The notes below the pieces were generated by a model that worked only from the letters and a program-made list of their open reading frames with translations, did no database searches and was not told the DNA's origin. From an uncultured Myxococcales bacterium (GTDB taxonomy: Bacteria > Myxococcota_A > Polyangia > Nannocystales > Nannocystaceae): DNA of 41,629 nucleotides. Numbering within the stretch: position 1 is the first letter of the stretch; the number at the start of each line of letters is the position of its first letter. The stretch is from assembly GCA_902826865.1 (NCBI GenBank), contig CADEGN010000036.1, positions 1-41,629 of the forward strand, given 5' to 3'. Both the position numbers and the translations under genes were made by a program. Below, one piece after another: positions 1 to 8,874 of this stretch.

Positions 1-295
1 CCGGGCCTACGAACGGTTCGACCCGCCACGGACCGACGACGCGATCGCAGCGCTCGAGATCGCGGCCGGCCAGGTGGCCGAGAAAAGCGATCGCGGCACC
101 GTGGCCGAGTGGCTGGTGGAACGCCTGCTGAAGCGCGACGCGCCCGGCGATTTCGACCGCGCAGGCGCCCTGGTCCCAGACCTACGGCTCCGCGCGGCAA
201 CGCGACCAGCGACGCAGCGCCGCAACGCCCTCGCGGAGCGGGTCGAGCGGCGGCGATCGGACGCCGACCGTTCCGGTTCGCGTCACCAACGATAG
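1..295 (+). CDS. C-terminal end of an unknown protein (5' end outside window)
   Basis: An open frame enters from the left edge (first whole codon at base 2) and ends at the TAG at 293-295. It gives about 97 residues. The first half ([20 protein letters not shown], then a stretch with [14 protein letters not shown]) is helical and charged with G/C-rich third positions, as in a real high-GC gene. The last 40 residues are Arg-rich and less convincing, so a frameshift or an earlier true end is possible. The end overlaps the end of the opposing rpsG gene by 13 bases. No family was recognised. It occupies the place downstream of rpsG where fusA lies in many bacteria, but it is on the other strand and is not an elongation factor. 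Confidence 0.45.
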   Translation, partial: RAYERFDPPRTDDAIAALEIAAGQVAEKSDRGTVAEWLVERLLKRDAPGDFDRAGALVPDLRLRAATRPATQRRNALAERVERRRSDADRSGSRHQR

Positions 296-771
296 TGGGC
301 AAAGGCCTTGTTGGCCTCGGCCATCTTGTGGATGTCTTCGCGCTTCTTCACGGCGGTGCCGCGGTTCTGGGCCGCGTCGAGCATCTCATTGGCCAGCCGC
401 TCGCGCATGGTCTTCTCCGGACGAGCACGGGCGGAATGGATGAGCCAGCGATAGGCGAGCGCCTGGCTCCGCTCGGGGCGTACCTCGACGGGAACCTGAT
501 AGTTCGAACCGCCGACACGACGCGCGCGAACCTCAAGACGGGGGCGCGTGTTGGCCACGGCCTTCTCGAACACCTTGATCGGATCGTCCTTGGTGCGCTC
601 GCTGATGATCTCAAACGCGCCGAACACGATCTTCTCGGCGATCGACTTCTTGCCGCAGAACATCACCCCGTTGACGAACTTGCCGACCTGGCGATTGATG
701 TCGTTGGGGTGGTCCGTGTAACGGACATCGAGGATGGGACGCGGCTTGCGATTGACCTTCTTGCGGGACAT
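283..771 (-). CDS. rpsG: 30S ribosomal protein S7
   Basis: S7 binds the 3' major domain of 16S rRNA, nucleates assembly of the 30S head and lies near the E site and mRNA exit. The 162-residue product matches the family throughout: [20 protein letters not shown] at the start, then NKF-type helix ([20 protein letters not shown]), the [14 protein letters not shown] hairpin, ALAYRWLI and the C-terminal [11 protein letters not shown]. Length is slightly above the usual 156. The gene starts 22 bases after rpsL with an AGGAA ribosome binding site in the gap, so the two are one transcript. In many bacteria fusA and tuf follow; here an opposing unknown gene does, and the coding ends overlap. Confidence 0.97.
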   Translation of the reverse strand: MSRKKVNRKPRPILDVRYTDHPNDINRQVGKFVNGVMFCGKKSIAEKIVFGAFEIISERTKDDPIKVFEKAVANTRPRLEVRARRVGGSNYQVPVEVRPERSQALAYRWLIHSARARPEKTMRERLANEMLDAAQNRGTAVKKREDIHKMAEANKAFAHYRW

Positions 772-793
772 GGCGTTGGTTCCTAGGCGTCGA

Positions 794-1165
<372 letters not shown>

Positions 1166-1243
1166 GTCGAAGAAACTCGCGTAGTGGCCTGGCCGGGCGT
1201 CGCGGCGACCACCGAAGTGGGCCGGGGGGCCGGGCGGGCGGCG

Positions 1244-1271
1244 AGTATAGACAGATCGGGTCCGGGATCAA
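1244..1271 (-). promoter_or_regulatory. Candidate sigma70-type promoter of rpsL-rpsG
   Basis: On the minus strand TTGATC (1266-1271) and TATACT (1244-1249) are separated by 16 bases. They match 4 of 6 and 5 of 6 positions of the housekeeping -35 and -10 boxes. The start point would be near 1237, giving a leader of about 70 bases to the rpsL ATG. It lies in the divergent space between rpsL and the zinc-ribbon gene. Confidence 0.5.
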
Positions 1272-1362
1272 CGCCCACGCCAATCCCTCCCACGGGGCCA
1301 AGCCACGCCTGGCCAGCCAGGGTTCGCCCCCAATTCCCGATGGGAGGACCGCGCCCCCGGGC

Positions 1363-1368
1363 TACAAT
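1363..1368 (+). promoter_or_regulatory. Candidate -10 box directly upstream of the zinc-ribbon gene
   Basis: TACAAT lies 6 bases before the GTG start at 1375. A transcript started at the usual distance from this box would begin at the start codon itself, so the gene may have a leaderless mRNA. There is no clear -35 box and no ribosome binding site. Confidence 0.4.
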
Positions 1369-1374
1369 CGGGGG

Positions 1375-2151
1375 GTGATCCAGCCGGCGCGCGCCCGCTA
1401 CTGCCCGGGCTGCGGGGGACCCAACCCCGATCCGAGGGCCACGGCCTGCCGGTTCTGTGACGGAGCGCTCATCGCGGCGGGCCTACCCGATCCGCGCCGG
1501 ACGATCCGGTGCTCGGCGTGCGCGGCGGCCATGCCGTCGGGTTCGAATTTCTGTGCCGATTGCGGCGCGGGGCTGTCGGATCTCCGGGACCTCGCCGCGC
1601 CGGGACCTTGCCCGGCGTGTTCCCGGTCACTGGCTGGCTGGGGCCTGGCCCCAACGGCGGCCCGGCCCGCCGGGGTTCCACTCGCGACCTGCACGGCGTG
1701 CGGCGGTGTTTGGCTGCCGAACGAAACCCGCCTCGCCTTGATCGCCGACGCCGCAGCCCAGGCGCAGGGGCTCGAAGCGAATCTTCGCGACGTGCACCGA
1801 CGCGTGCTTCCGAGCGGAACGTTGACGGGTCGGGTGGTGTATCGGCGCTGCCCGAGCTGCAACACGCAGATGAATCGCAAGAACTTCGGCGGCTGTTCCG
1901 GGGTGCTCGTCGACGAGTGCCGCTGTGGCAGCTTCTTCGACGCGGGCGAGCTCGAAGACGTCCTCGCCTTCGTGCGCAGCGGCGGCCTTCGGCTTACGCG
2001 TCAACGCGAGGTCGACGAACTCGACCGTCGGGCCCGCGCGGCCAGCTTCTCCGCGACGCAGCCGCAGGCTGCTGGCGACGATTCCAGCCTGTTCGGCGGC
2101 GGCCTGCTCGAAGCGTTTCTCCACTTCGTGTTCGGTCGCTCGCGCTGGTGA
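1375..2151 (+). CDS. Zinc-ribbon protein with two TFIIB-type ribbons
   Basis: The 258-residue cytoplasmic protein has four successive metal-binding units. Two simple ribbons come first (Cys10/13/25/28 and Cys46/49/60/63). Two units of the Zf-TFIIB type follow (CPAC at 79-82 with CTACGGVWL at 106-114, and CPSC at 159-162 with ECRCGSFFDAGELE from 181). In the last unit the second pair is C-x-C (Cys182, Cys184) instead of the usual C-x-x-C. The family consensus ending in GG(I/V)WLD.GEL is clear, but its function is not established; nucleic-acid or protein contacts through the ribbons are an inference. The start is a GTG at 1375 preceded by a -10-like box and no ribosome binding site. It is divergent from rpsL. 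The C-terminus is rich in Gly, Leu and Phe. Confidence 0.85.
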   Translation: MIQPARARYCPGCGGPNPDPRATACRFCDGALIAAGLPDPRRTIRCSACAAAMPSGSNFCADCGAGLSDLRDLAAPGPCPACSRSLAGWGLAPTAARPAGVPLATCTACGGVWLPNETRLALIADAAAQAQGLEANLRDVHRRVLPSGTLTGRVVYRRCPSCNTQMNRKNFGGCSGVLVDECRCGSFFDAGELEDVLAFVRSGGLRLTRQREVDELDRRARAASFSATQPQAAGDDSSLFGGGLLEAFLHFVFGRSRW

Positions 2152-2236
2152 AGGGCGGCGGTAGCCGCGGCGGTGATCGCGATGCTGATCGCAGGCGCCT
2201 AATCGCGGTAGAGTGCACGCTCCCTAAACCCTGGTT

Positions 2237-3412
2237 ATGACCATGCAACACGCCAACGGTCCTTTGTGCCTACGCCCGTGCCATCTGGTCTGGGCCATCG
2301 TTTCCCTGTCGATCGCCTGCGGGGACGACGGGGCGCCCGCCGGGGAGGACGAAGGCTCGGGTGGCGCGACGACCATGGCCACGGGGACGACGACGCAGCC
2401 CGTCGACAGCACCGGCGCAAGCGACACCGGCAGCAGCGACGGGTCCGCGACCGTCGCGGACACGAGCGGTTCGGGAGACGAAACCGGCAGTGTCGGCTAT
2501 GACTGCATCGATCTTCCCTACGTCAATGGTGGCCATCCAGGCGCCGACTATTCGATGTTCGCCGACGTTCCGCTCGGCTCCCACTGCCAGGGCACGAATC
2601 AACAGGACATCACCGAGATCGAGCGCATCGTGTTCCTCGGCGATTCGGTCACGGTCGGCACGCCGCCGAGCGGTGCGAACCAATTCTTCCGCAACATCGT
2701 CGCCGAGGGCCTGGCCGAGAAGTTCGAGCTCGAGCCTCCGGTCACCGGCTGGCAGAACGCCAACACCTTGAGCGGAACCGCCGGCTTGATGGAAAGCGGT
2801 GCGTTCGCCTCATGCGCGCACTACGGCGATCAGAACAACGATCTGCTCGGCCAACTCGAGCAGTGCTTCCCGCCGGAGGACCGCACGCAGCGCACCCTGG
2901 TCGTGTTCACCATGGGCGGAAACGATGCCTCCGTGATCGCCCAGGCTCACCTCGCGGGCGAATCACCAGCCGAAACGCTGGCCCGAGTCGACGCCATGGT
3001 GGCAGCCCACGACGACGCGGTGAAGTGGCTGGTCGAGCCCGGCAAGTTTGAGAACGGCGTCTTCGTCGTCAACTCCAACGTCTACGAGTTTACCGACCTC
3101 ACGTTCGACTTCCTCAGCTGCCCGACCGCTGCACTCGCCGGTTTCAATTCCGCCGCCGAGATGCCAGAGATATTGCTTGGCGGCTTGAAGAAGATCAATC
3201 AAGAGTACATGCGCACCGCCCAGGCGTACGGCACCGACGTGGTGTTCATGTCCGAGGGATTCTGTGGCCATGGCTTCCAAGCCGACGACGAGGCGATCGC
3301 GTGCTATCGCGGGCCCGACACAGCCACGTGGTTCGACGTGAGCTGCATTCACCCGACGCCCGCCGGTCACGCTGCGCTGGCCGACATGTTTCTCAACGTA
3401 ATCTCCGAATAG
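2237..3412 (+). CDS. Lipoprotein SGNH/GDSL-type hydrolase
   Basis: The 391-residue protein has an N-terminal signal with lipobox LSIAC (Cys28), so it should be an anchored envelope lipoprotein. A Ser/Thr/Gly/Asp linker follows to about residue 88, then the SGNH fold. Block I is VFLGDSVTVG with nucleophile Ser137, the Asn block is FTMGGND (Asn229), and the last block is SCIHPTPAGH with catalytic His372. The Asp normally three residues before the His is Ser here; the nearest Asp is two residues earlier. Conserved Cys residues suggest disulfides. The family hydrolyses esters of lipids, glycans or peptidoglycan, and the substrate cannot be told from sequence. A TAGAGT box at 2209-2214 may be its -10 element. 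It ends convergently 31 bases from the TonB receptor gene. Confidence 0.88.
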   Translation: MTMQHANGPLCLRPCHLVWAIVSLSIACGDDGAPAGEDEGSGGATTMATGTTTQPVDSTGASDTGSSDGSATVADTSGSGDETGSVGYDCIDLPYVNGGHPGADYSMFADVPLGSHCQGTNQQDITEIERIVFLGDSVTVGTPPSGANQFFRNIVAEGLAEKFELEPPVTGWQNANTLSGTAGLMESGAFASCAHYGDQNNDLLGQLEQCFPPEDRTQRTLVVFTMGGNDASVIAQAHLAGESPAETLARVDAMVAAHDDAVKWLVEPGKFENGVFVVNSNVYEFTDLTFDFLSCPTAALAGFNSAAEMPEILLGGLKKINQEYMRTAQAYGTDVVFMSEGFCGHGFQADDEAIACYRGPDTATWFDVSCIHPTPAGHAALADMFLNVISE

Positions 3413-3415
3413 CGT

Positions 3416-3437
3416 GCGCCCAGCTGCATCTGGCGCG
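3416..3437. terminator. Possible bidirectional terminator hairpin
   Basis: GCG-CCAG pairs with CTGG-CGC around a six-base loop with one bulged C, between two convergent genes only 30 bases apart. There is no T tract, so the call rests on position and pairing. Confidence 0.35.
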
Positions 3438-3442
3438 TGGGT

Positions 3443-5800
3443 TCAGAAGCTGACCTGCACGCCGATCGTCGGCAGGATTGGCAGCCCGAGCCCGCCCACA
3501 CGCTCGCGCCAGTCGAGGGTGTAAAGGAACACCTCCGAGTAGCGGTAGTTGTAGGCGTTCTGGACATCGAGATAGGCGACGACCTCGACGAGGCGTTTTA
3601 CCCAACGCTTGTCGACACGCAGATCGAGTTGATGAAACACGGGATAGCGCGCATCGCCGAACGAACCGAACACAGGAGTCGCCCCGTTGGCCGAATCGAT
3701 CGAACCGATAACCGGTGCATAGCTCGAACCGGTGACGACACGGAATCGCGTTCCGATCTGCCAGTTGCGCGGCAGCGCAGCGCTTGCCACCAAGACGAAC
3801 GAATGGCGTTGATCAAAAATATCGGGGACCGTCACCCCGCTGGCCCGTCGGAATTGGCTGCGCAACCACGTGTACCCGACCCAACCGTAGAAGATCTGGC
3901 CGAATCGTCGGCGCAGCAACAGCTCAACGCCATAGGTTAGCCCGCGCCCGCGCACGCCCCCGGCGTCGGGCGTCACGCTGGAGCCACCATCGACGACCCG
4001 CACAAACGGCGCGGCGGAAGCGGCGCTGTTCCACCCGAGCTCGCCCTCCACCGACCCGCTGGCGTGCAACGCCCGCGCGACCGACAGGCCGGCGCCTTTT
4101 TCCGGCGCGAAGAACCCGGGATCAAACAGCGTGATCATCCACGACGGCAGCGTCGTCACCGTTTCCTTCGTAACCTGAGTGCTGGTCGGAAGCGTGCCCG
4201 CCGACACGTTGAACACCGAGCTCGGTGACACCGCGGTGTACGACCCGATGGCCGCGCGCACCTTCACGCGCCGGGCGGCTTGCCATCCGAACGCGAGCCG
4301 CGGGTCGATCGCCGCCTTGTAATTCGAGCCGAGCACGAACGCGCTCGCGCGCCCGCCAAACTCGAAACTCACCGGTCCAAAGCGAAACTGCGGGGCTACA
4401 TATACCCCGATCATGGCGCTCGTCGTCGCGCCGCTGATCCCCGCGTCTTGGTAGTTGCCCGTCTGTCGGACGTTGGCGCGGTCGATGATCGCATCGGTTC
4501 CAACCACCAAAGTCGCAGCCGGTGCGAGGGCCACCTCGAGATTGGCGCGCCATGAGACGACTTGATCGGCGCGACGACGACCGAATCGAGTTTGATCCAA
4601 GAACGTCTGATCGATGCTCGACGTGTCGAACCGCAGCGACGGCGTGAGCCACAGCTCGTAGCGCGGGCGTGAAACGCGATAGTCGAGATCAATGCGGTGA
4701 AACCCATCGCGAAACTCGAAGCTCCGGCGACCACTGGCATCCCGGAGACGATCGCCCTCCCCAAAGCTGCGCAGGGTGAGCCGCGCACCGTTGCGCATTG
4801 TGCGGTTCCACGCCGCAAAGTAGTCGAAATAGCCGGGAGCGAATGCGTTGAGGTTGCCGGCTACGCGATTGGCCGCGGTAACCACCGCATCGGTCCACGA
4901 GCGGCGCCCGGCAAAGATAAACGAGTTGCGGCCATGCCCGGCTGTCAACGAGGCCGACGCGCCGAGGATGTCGAGTCCCGCGTGGCCATGAACACCCGCA
5001 GGCGCTTGCGTGCGTGTGGATAACCGCACCGATCCAGAGGTGGTCCCTCCCCATGGGGCGCCGAAATTCGTCGGTTCGAGAACCACGTCGTCGAGCACCG
5101 CCGGCCCGAGCACGCTGGCCAGCCCGAGCACATGGAAAGCTCGCGGCACGGGGTGCCCGTCGATCCAGACCCCGGGCACGGCGCCTCGCATCACCAGGGC
5201 GCCCAAACCGGCGGGGACGCGGGCGACACCGGGGAGGCTCTGCAATGCGCGCAGCGGATCGCCCTGCGTTCCCGGCACAGTCTCGAGCTCGCGATGGTCG
5301 AAGCGGGTTTGCAATGGCTCGTCGCGACGAGCCTGGCTGCGAACCACCGTTCGATAGCGCGCAAACGCGTCGCGCGCGACATACAGCGCGACGGGTTTGG
5401 GATCGGGCCCCGCTGCCGCGTCGACGATCCAGTCCAGGCGATCGAACCCCTCGGTCACCACGATGACGCGAACGTGTCGAGCGGGCAGTTCGACGACGAA
5501 CTTGCCCTCGGCGTCGGTTGCCGCGGTGACCGACCACGCCGGGGTCTCGTCGGGGTTGAGCGGTCGACGAGCCCGACCGACGCGCTCGTCGGCGCTGGCC
5601 GGCACGATCGTCAGGCGCACACTCGGCAGCGGGCCACGTCGTCCGGCCTCGTAGACCCGTCCCAACAGGCGGTAGCTGGCCGGAGCCCGATCGGCTGACG
5701 GCGGGGGCTGAGCCCGGGCCTGCCGCGCGGCCACCAATGCCAGCGCCAGGCAAGTCAGCGCTGCGAGGCGCCGTCGACCACCAGCTCCACTTCGGACCAC
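3443..5800 (-). CDS. TonB-dependent outer-membrane receptor
   Basis: The 785-residue protein has a Sec signal (RRRLAALTCLALALVAARQA, cleavage near ARAQ), then a carboxypeptidase-regulatory-like beta-sandwich (about 40-145, LLGRVYEAGRRGPLPSVRL to KFVVELPARH). The plug follows (about 150-265, with ETVPGTQGDPLRALQSLPGV and VWIDGHPVP), then a beta-barrel that ends in Phe (GVQVSF), the usual outer-membrane assembly signal. Such receptors take up siderophores, glycans or other large nutrients with TonB/ExbBD energy; the substrate is unknown. The chosen start is the GTG at 5798-5800 because GAGAGG lies just upstream and it gives a clean signal peptide. An open frame continues to 6430 but that extension is antisense-like over the upstream gene. 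The start overlaps the end of the upstream lipoprotein gene by 46 bases, which implies translational coupling. Confidence 0.85.
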   Translation of the reverse strand: MVRSGAGGRRRLAALTCLALALVAARQARAQPPPSADRAPASYRLLGRVYEAGRRGPLPSVRLTIVPASADERVGRARRPLNPDETPAWSVTAATDAEGKFVVELPARHVRVIVVTEGFDRLDWIVDAAAGPDPKPVALYVARDAFARYRTVVRSQARRDEPLQTRFDHRELETVPGTQGDPLRALQSLPGVARVPAGLGALVMRGAVPGVWIDGHPVPRAFHVLGLASVLGPAVLDDVVLEPTNFGAPWGGTTSGSVRLSTRTQAPAGVHGHAGLDILGASASLTAGHGRNSFIFAGRRSWTDAVVTAANRVAGNLNAFAPGYFDYFAAWNRTMRNGARLTLRSFGEGDRLRDASGRRSFEFRDGFHRIDLDYRVSRPRYELWLTPSLRFDTSSIDQTFLDQTRFGRRRADQVVSWRANLEVALAPAATLVVGTDAIIDRANVRQTGNYQDAGISGATTSAMIGVYVAPQFRFGPVSFEFGGRASAFVLGSNYKAAIDPRLAFGWQAARRVKVRAAIGSYTAVSPSSVFNVSAGTLPTSTQVTKETVTTLPSWMITLFDPGFFAPEKGAGLSVARALHASGSVEGELGWNSAASAAPFVRVVDGGSSVTPDAGGVRGRGLTYGVELLLRRRFGQIFYGWVGYTWLRSQFRRASGVTVPDIFDQRHSFVLVASAALPRNWQIGTRFRVVTGSSYAPVIGSIDSANGATPVFGSFGDARYPVFHQLDLRVDKRWVKRLVEVVAYLDVQNAYNYRYSEVFLYTLDWRERVGGLGLPILPTIGVQVSF

Positions 5801-6780
5801 GAGACTGCCTCTCGGTTGTCGGCCACAGACATCGCGAAACGGATCGTCGGTACGTCGGGCACGTCGAAGCGAACCGCGAGCGGCAACGCGACGAAGCCGG
5901 GAAGCTCGACCGGCGTGAAGAACTCGGCGATGAGATTCTCGAATACCAGCGGAGGGGCCTGTCCCGGTTGCCCCTCGCTGAGGGTGAAGAACTGCTCGGG
6001 CTCCACCGAATCCGGAACCCTGAGCAACGCGCGTTCGCCCACTTGCACATGGGCGATGCCCCCGATCGCGACCGGATCCACGCGACCGTCTTCGTGCAGG
6101 AGCTCGAGGTGGTCGAGGGCCGGGGCGCGATTGGGGGGCTGGGCACGGAACTCCGCGGGGAAGTCCTGCGGCAGCGCACCGGTGAAGAGCCCGGCCTCGT
6201 AGGCGTAGACCGCCATGGCGAAGTCGGGCCCCAGGCGCACGGCGGCCCGGTAGAAACGGCAATCCCACAGCGTCCCGTTGCGGGCGGCGAGCCGCGTCAG
6301 GCAATCCTCGGCGCTCCCGCCAGGGCTCGGCATCACGGCAGTCAGGCCGTACGCACGACGCTCCCACAGCAGGCTTGGATCCCGCACGGGCAAGCGGGCC
6401 TGCGGCACGGGGCCCTCGCCGAACCAGCACAGTTCAGGCACCGCGCGAAGATCGTCTTTGCACGGGACCTTCGGCACGTCGAGCGCTGGTCGTTCACAGC
6501 GCGACCCGGGACACAGGACCCAACGCATCCCACTGGGCACGAACGGAATCCCATCTGCATCGACGACCAGCGCCTCGAGCCGAACTGTGTCGCCGGGCAT
6601 CGCTTCCGCCGAGTCGCCGAGGGCGACGGCCGTCGCGCGCTCGGGCGCGAGTTCACCGACCTCGCGAACGCGCACCTCAACCGCGATCACCCGCGTGTCA
6701 TCCACGAGCCAGTTCGGCTCACCGGCCGGCAGACAAGCCCCCGTCGCGACCAGGATCCATCCCACCTGCGGACGCCGCAC
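5755..6780 (-). CDS. Lipoprotein of unknown function coupled to the TonB receptor
   Basis: The 341-residue protein begins MRRPQVGWILVATGAC, a short signal ending in a lipobox (Cys16). The rest has no recognised family. It has several Cys residues (VLCPGSRCERP, KDDLRAVPELCWFG, GSAEDCLTRL, LWDCRFYR) and reads as beta-rich modules, including a segment on GDTVRLEALVVDADG that resembles Ig-like or cell-surface repeats. It overlaps the receptor gene by 46 bases and precedes it in the same transcript. A surface or periplasmic partner of the receptor, as in SusD-type or lipoprotein-receptor pairs, is an inference from that arrangement; it does not resemble SusD. The start is a GTG with TATTCT seven bases upstream and no ribosome binding site. 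Confidence 0.7.
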   Translation of the reverse strand: MRRPQVGWILVATGACLPAGEPNWLVDDTRVIAVEVRVREVGELAPERATAVALGDSAEAMPGDTVRLEALVVDADGIPFVPSGMRWVLCPGSRCERPALDVPKVPCKDDLRAVPELCWFGEGPVPQARLPVRDPSLLWERRAYGLTAVMPSPGGSAEDCLTRLAARNGTLWDCRFYRAAVRLGPDFAMAVYAYEAGLFTGALPQDFPAEFRAQPPNRAPALDHLELLHEDGRVDPVAIGGIAHVQVGERALLRVPDSVEPEQFFTLSEGQPGQAPPLVFENLIAEFFTPVELPGFVALPLAVRFDVPDVPTIRFAMSVADNREAVSWSEVELVVDGASQR

Positions 6781-6787
6781 GGGACGT

Positions 6788-6793
6788 AGAATA
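6788..6793 (-). promoter_or_regulatory. Candidate -10 box of the lipoprotein-TonB receptor unit
   Basis: TATTCT on the minus strand lies seven bases before the GTG start at 6780. As for the zinc-ribbon gene, this would place the transcript start at or next to the start codon. No ribosome binding site is visible. Confidence 0.4.
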
Positions 6794-6963
6794 CGTGCGA
6801 CGATGGCCGAACAGTAGCCTTGACCAGGGCGGTGGCTCGCGCGTCACAAGTCGTCGACGCCCGCGACTGTGCGCGCGGCTGCACCAGTTCGGGCCTTACC
6901 GAACCTGCCCCGCCCCGAGGCCGAACTGGCGAAGACCGGCATCCGGTCGCACGTGATCCACAG

Positions 6964-7380
6964 GTGAGACTCACGATCCTGGCGGGCCTCGCGCTCGCCA
7001 CCGCGTGCGCGAACGAGCACGAGGCAAAGCGGGCTGCGTGCGAACGACGCGTCGAGTGGATGCGAGAACGCATCGGCGAAGCTGCGCGCGACGATGAGGA
7101 TCCCGGGCCGATCCCAGGGTGGGCACGAGAACTTCGCGCTCAGATCATCGCGCGCCACGACCCCACTGGCCGGGCTGCCCTGCTCGGCGACGGCGTGGCG
7201 CGATCCCTCGAAGGTTGCTACGGAATCGCGGACGCGTTCCGGGCGGCCGCACGCGCACCCGCCGGAGAACGACGTGCCGCCATGGCGCAGGAGATCCCGG
7301 CTGCGGTATCCGCGTGTCAGTGCCGAGGCGTGGACGTCGAGCCGCTCACCCTGTTCCTGCGGATGTCACCGGCCGGGTGA
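6964..7380 (+). CDS. Small lipoprotein of unknown function
   Basis: From the GTG at 6964 the 138-residue product begins VRLTILAGLALATAC (GTG read as Met), a compact signal with lipobox ATAC at Cys15. The mature part (ANEHEAKRAACERRVEWMRE onward) is mostly helical and charged, with a conserved-looking pair SACQC near the end that may form a disulfide. No family was recognised. The frame is open back to 6820, but the extra N-terminus would bury the signal peptide, so the later GTG is preferred. It ends convergently and overlaps the next minus-strand gene by 15 bases. Confidence 0.62.
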   Translation: MRLTILAGLALATACANEHEAKRAACERRVEWMRERIGEAARDDEDPGPIPGWARELRAQIIARHDPTGRAALLGDGVARSLEGCYGIADAFRAAARAPAGERRAAMAQEIPAAVSACQCRGVDVEPLTLFLRMSPAG

Positions 7381-8718
7381 CAGCGCCGCAACGCGATCAG
7401 CCGCGGCGACTTCCCCGAGGGCAAGGCGAATCGCGCGACGCGGACCGGCGACCCCTTCGAGGATCAAGATCGCGGGCTCGTCGGTGATCGCCCACGGATC
7501 GTCATCGGGCGTGAACTCAGCTCGACCTACGGCCCGCCGCACCGCCAACTGCACCCGGCGTAACTCCCCTGCGGCCTGCGGAGCTGGGCTAGCGGGCTGG
7601 TCAAGAACCCGCACGGTCATCGGCCGCGCGCTGGCATCGAGCACCCGCCAGCGCCACGCGGCGAGCGCAGAGGCACCCTCGGCGGCGGCGGATGGCAAGC
7701 CGTCGATCGTCACGTCGATCATGCAGGTCTCATTGCCTACGAGTGCACGACGATCGGCCCCGAGGACCGCATCGCGACAGCGCACGTCATCGACCACAAA
7801 CTCCATGCGACGTCTACCGACTGCGATCGCTGCGGCCTTGCCCAGGCGTGCACGCGCCCCGGCGATTTCTTGCGCGCCCCGGCGTCGCAGTGCCCGCTCA
7901 ATCTCGGTCCCCCGACGGATCCGACGAACCACCCTCGGATCGTCCCATCCTACCAACGCGGCCACGCCGGCGAGCCCGTGCATCGCAGCCGTGGGCGACC
8001 CCTCGATCTCTGCCCGCGTCCACTCCGCAAGCGCATCGTCGACCGACCACAACCTGTCTCGAACAACCTCGGCCAAGAGCGCGTCACCGAGCTCACGGCA
8101 CTCCAGATGGGTGTGCTCACCGGTCATCAGCAGTGGCACCGTGCCGGTGTACGCGGCCCCGAGGCGGTCGATGTAGTCGCGATGGAGCGGTCGATCGCGA
8201 TCGTTGACGAGCACGTCGATCGCGTCGCCCTCGCGCAGATGGACCGACGGCACCACGAAGAAAGCCGTGCGCGAGGCCTGCGAGCCAATCCCCCGGGCGG
8301 CGTGGGGATCGGTCGCCGCCACGTTTGCCCCAAATCCGAAGGCGAGATCCAGCTCGGCCGCGCGGTCGTGGGGCGACGCGGTCGACGGACGTTCTGCGAA
8401 CGTAACTTCGAGCCGACATGCGAGCGTCGCCCCCTCGAGTTGGAGACGTTCACCGGGTCCCGCCGCTGCACGTTCGAACAGGGCCACGGACTCATCGTGA
8501 GCCAGCATCGGCGCGTAGGTCTCCTGCGGCCCCCAGTGGGGTCGCGCTGCGATCGAGCCCGACGGCGTACTCGGCAAGTCGGGCGGCGGGTCGGTCGGTC
8601 GGGCAACGTCGTGCGCAACCTCGGGCGGGCCGCCAGCAACCGGGGGTTCGGCGAACGGCAATTCGCCGGGGGCAAAGCCGCAGCCGACGGCCAGGAGGAG
8701 GAAGAGCCATGGGCGCAC
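7366..8718 (-). CDS. Large lipoprotein of unknown function
   Basis: The 450-residue protein starts at a GTG (8716-8718) with a purine-rich site (CAGGGGGC) before it. MRPWLFLLLAVGC is a lipoprotein signal (Cys13), followed by a Pro-rich stretch to about residue 60. Then comes a beta-rich domain with RTAFFVVPSVHLREGDAIDVLVNDRDRP (split here as motif text only), which recalls C2-like or Ig-like folds. The later half is helical and ends in another beta segment. No catalytic motif was recognised. The third-position GC pattern and continuous frame support a real gene. It is convergent with the small lipoprotein gene and 156 bases downstream of the methyltransferase gene on the same strand. Confidence 0.68.
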   Translation of the reverse strand: MRPWLFLLLAVGCGFAPGELPFAEPPVAGGPPEVAHDVARPTDPPPDLPSTPSGSIAARPHWGPQETYAPMLAHDESVALFERAAAGPGERLQLEGATLACRLEVTFAERPSTASPHDRAAELDLAFGFGANVAATDPHAARGIGSQASRTAFFVVPSVHLREGDAIDVLVNDRDRPLHRDYIDRLGAAYTGTVPLLMTGEHTHLECRELGDALLAEVVRDRLWSVDDALAEWTRAEIEGSPTAAMHGLAGVAALVGWDDPRVVRRIRRGTEIERALRRRGAQEIAGARARLGKAAAIAVGRRRMEFVVDDVRCRDAVLGADRRALVGNETCMIDVTIDGLPSAAAEGASALAAWRWRVLDASARPMTVRVLDQPASPAPQAAGELRRVQLAVRRAVGRAEFTPDDDPWAITDEPAILILEGVAGPRRAIRLALGEVAAADRVAALSPGR

Positions 8719-8874
8719 GCCCCCTGTCAGTCGCGGGCGCGGCCATTTGGTTGCTTCGACGCCTGCGATGGTTCCGCCGACCCCGAAGAACCTCGCGATT
8801 CCCCCGCAAGAACGTAGGTTTCGACCGCGATGGCCCCTTCGCGGGGGCGCGCGGCGGGGGACGCACTGCAGTGG

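Noticed and set aside
109..786. 225-codon plus-strand frame over rpsG
   Set aside because: It is antisense to rpsG, a confident ribosomal protein gene.
1540..1560. GGGTTCGAATTTC as a possible tRNA T-loop
   Set aside because: It lies inside the zinc-ribbon gene in a well-supported frame and no acceptor or anticodon stem can be built around it.
5801..6430. 210-codon N-terminal extension of the TonB receptor
   Set aside because: It overlaps the upstream lipoprotein gene in another frame, is Arg/Pro-rich, and would place the signal peptide in the middle of the protein.
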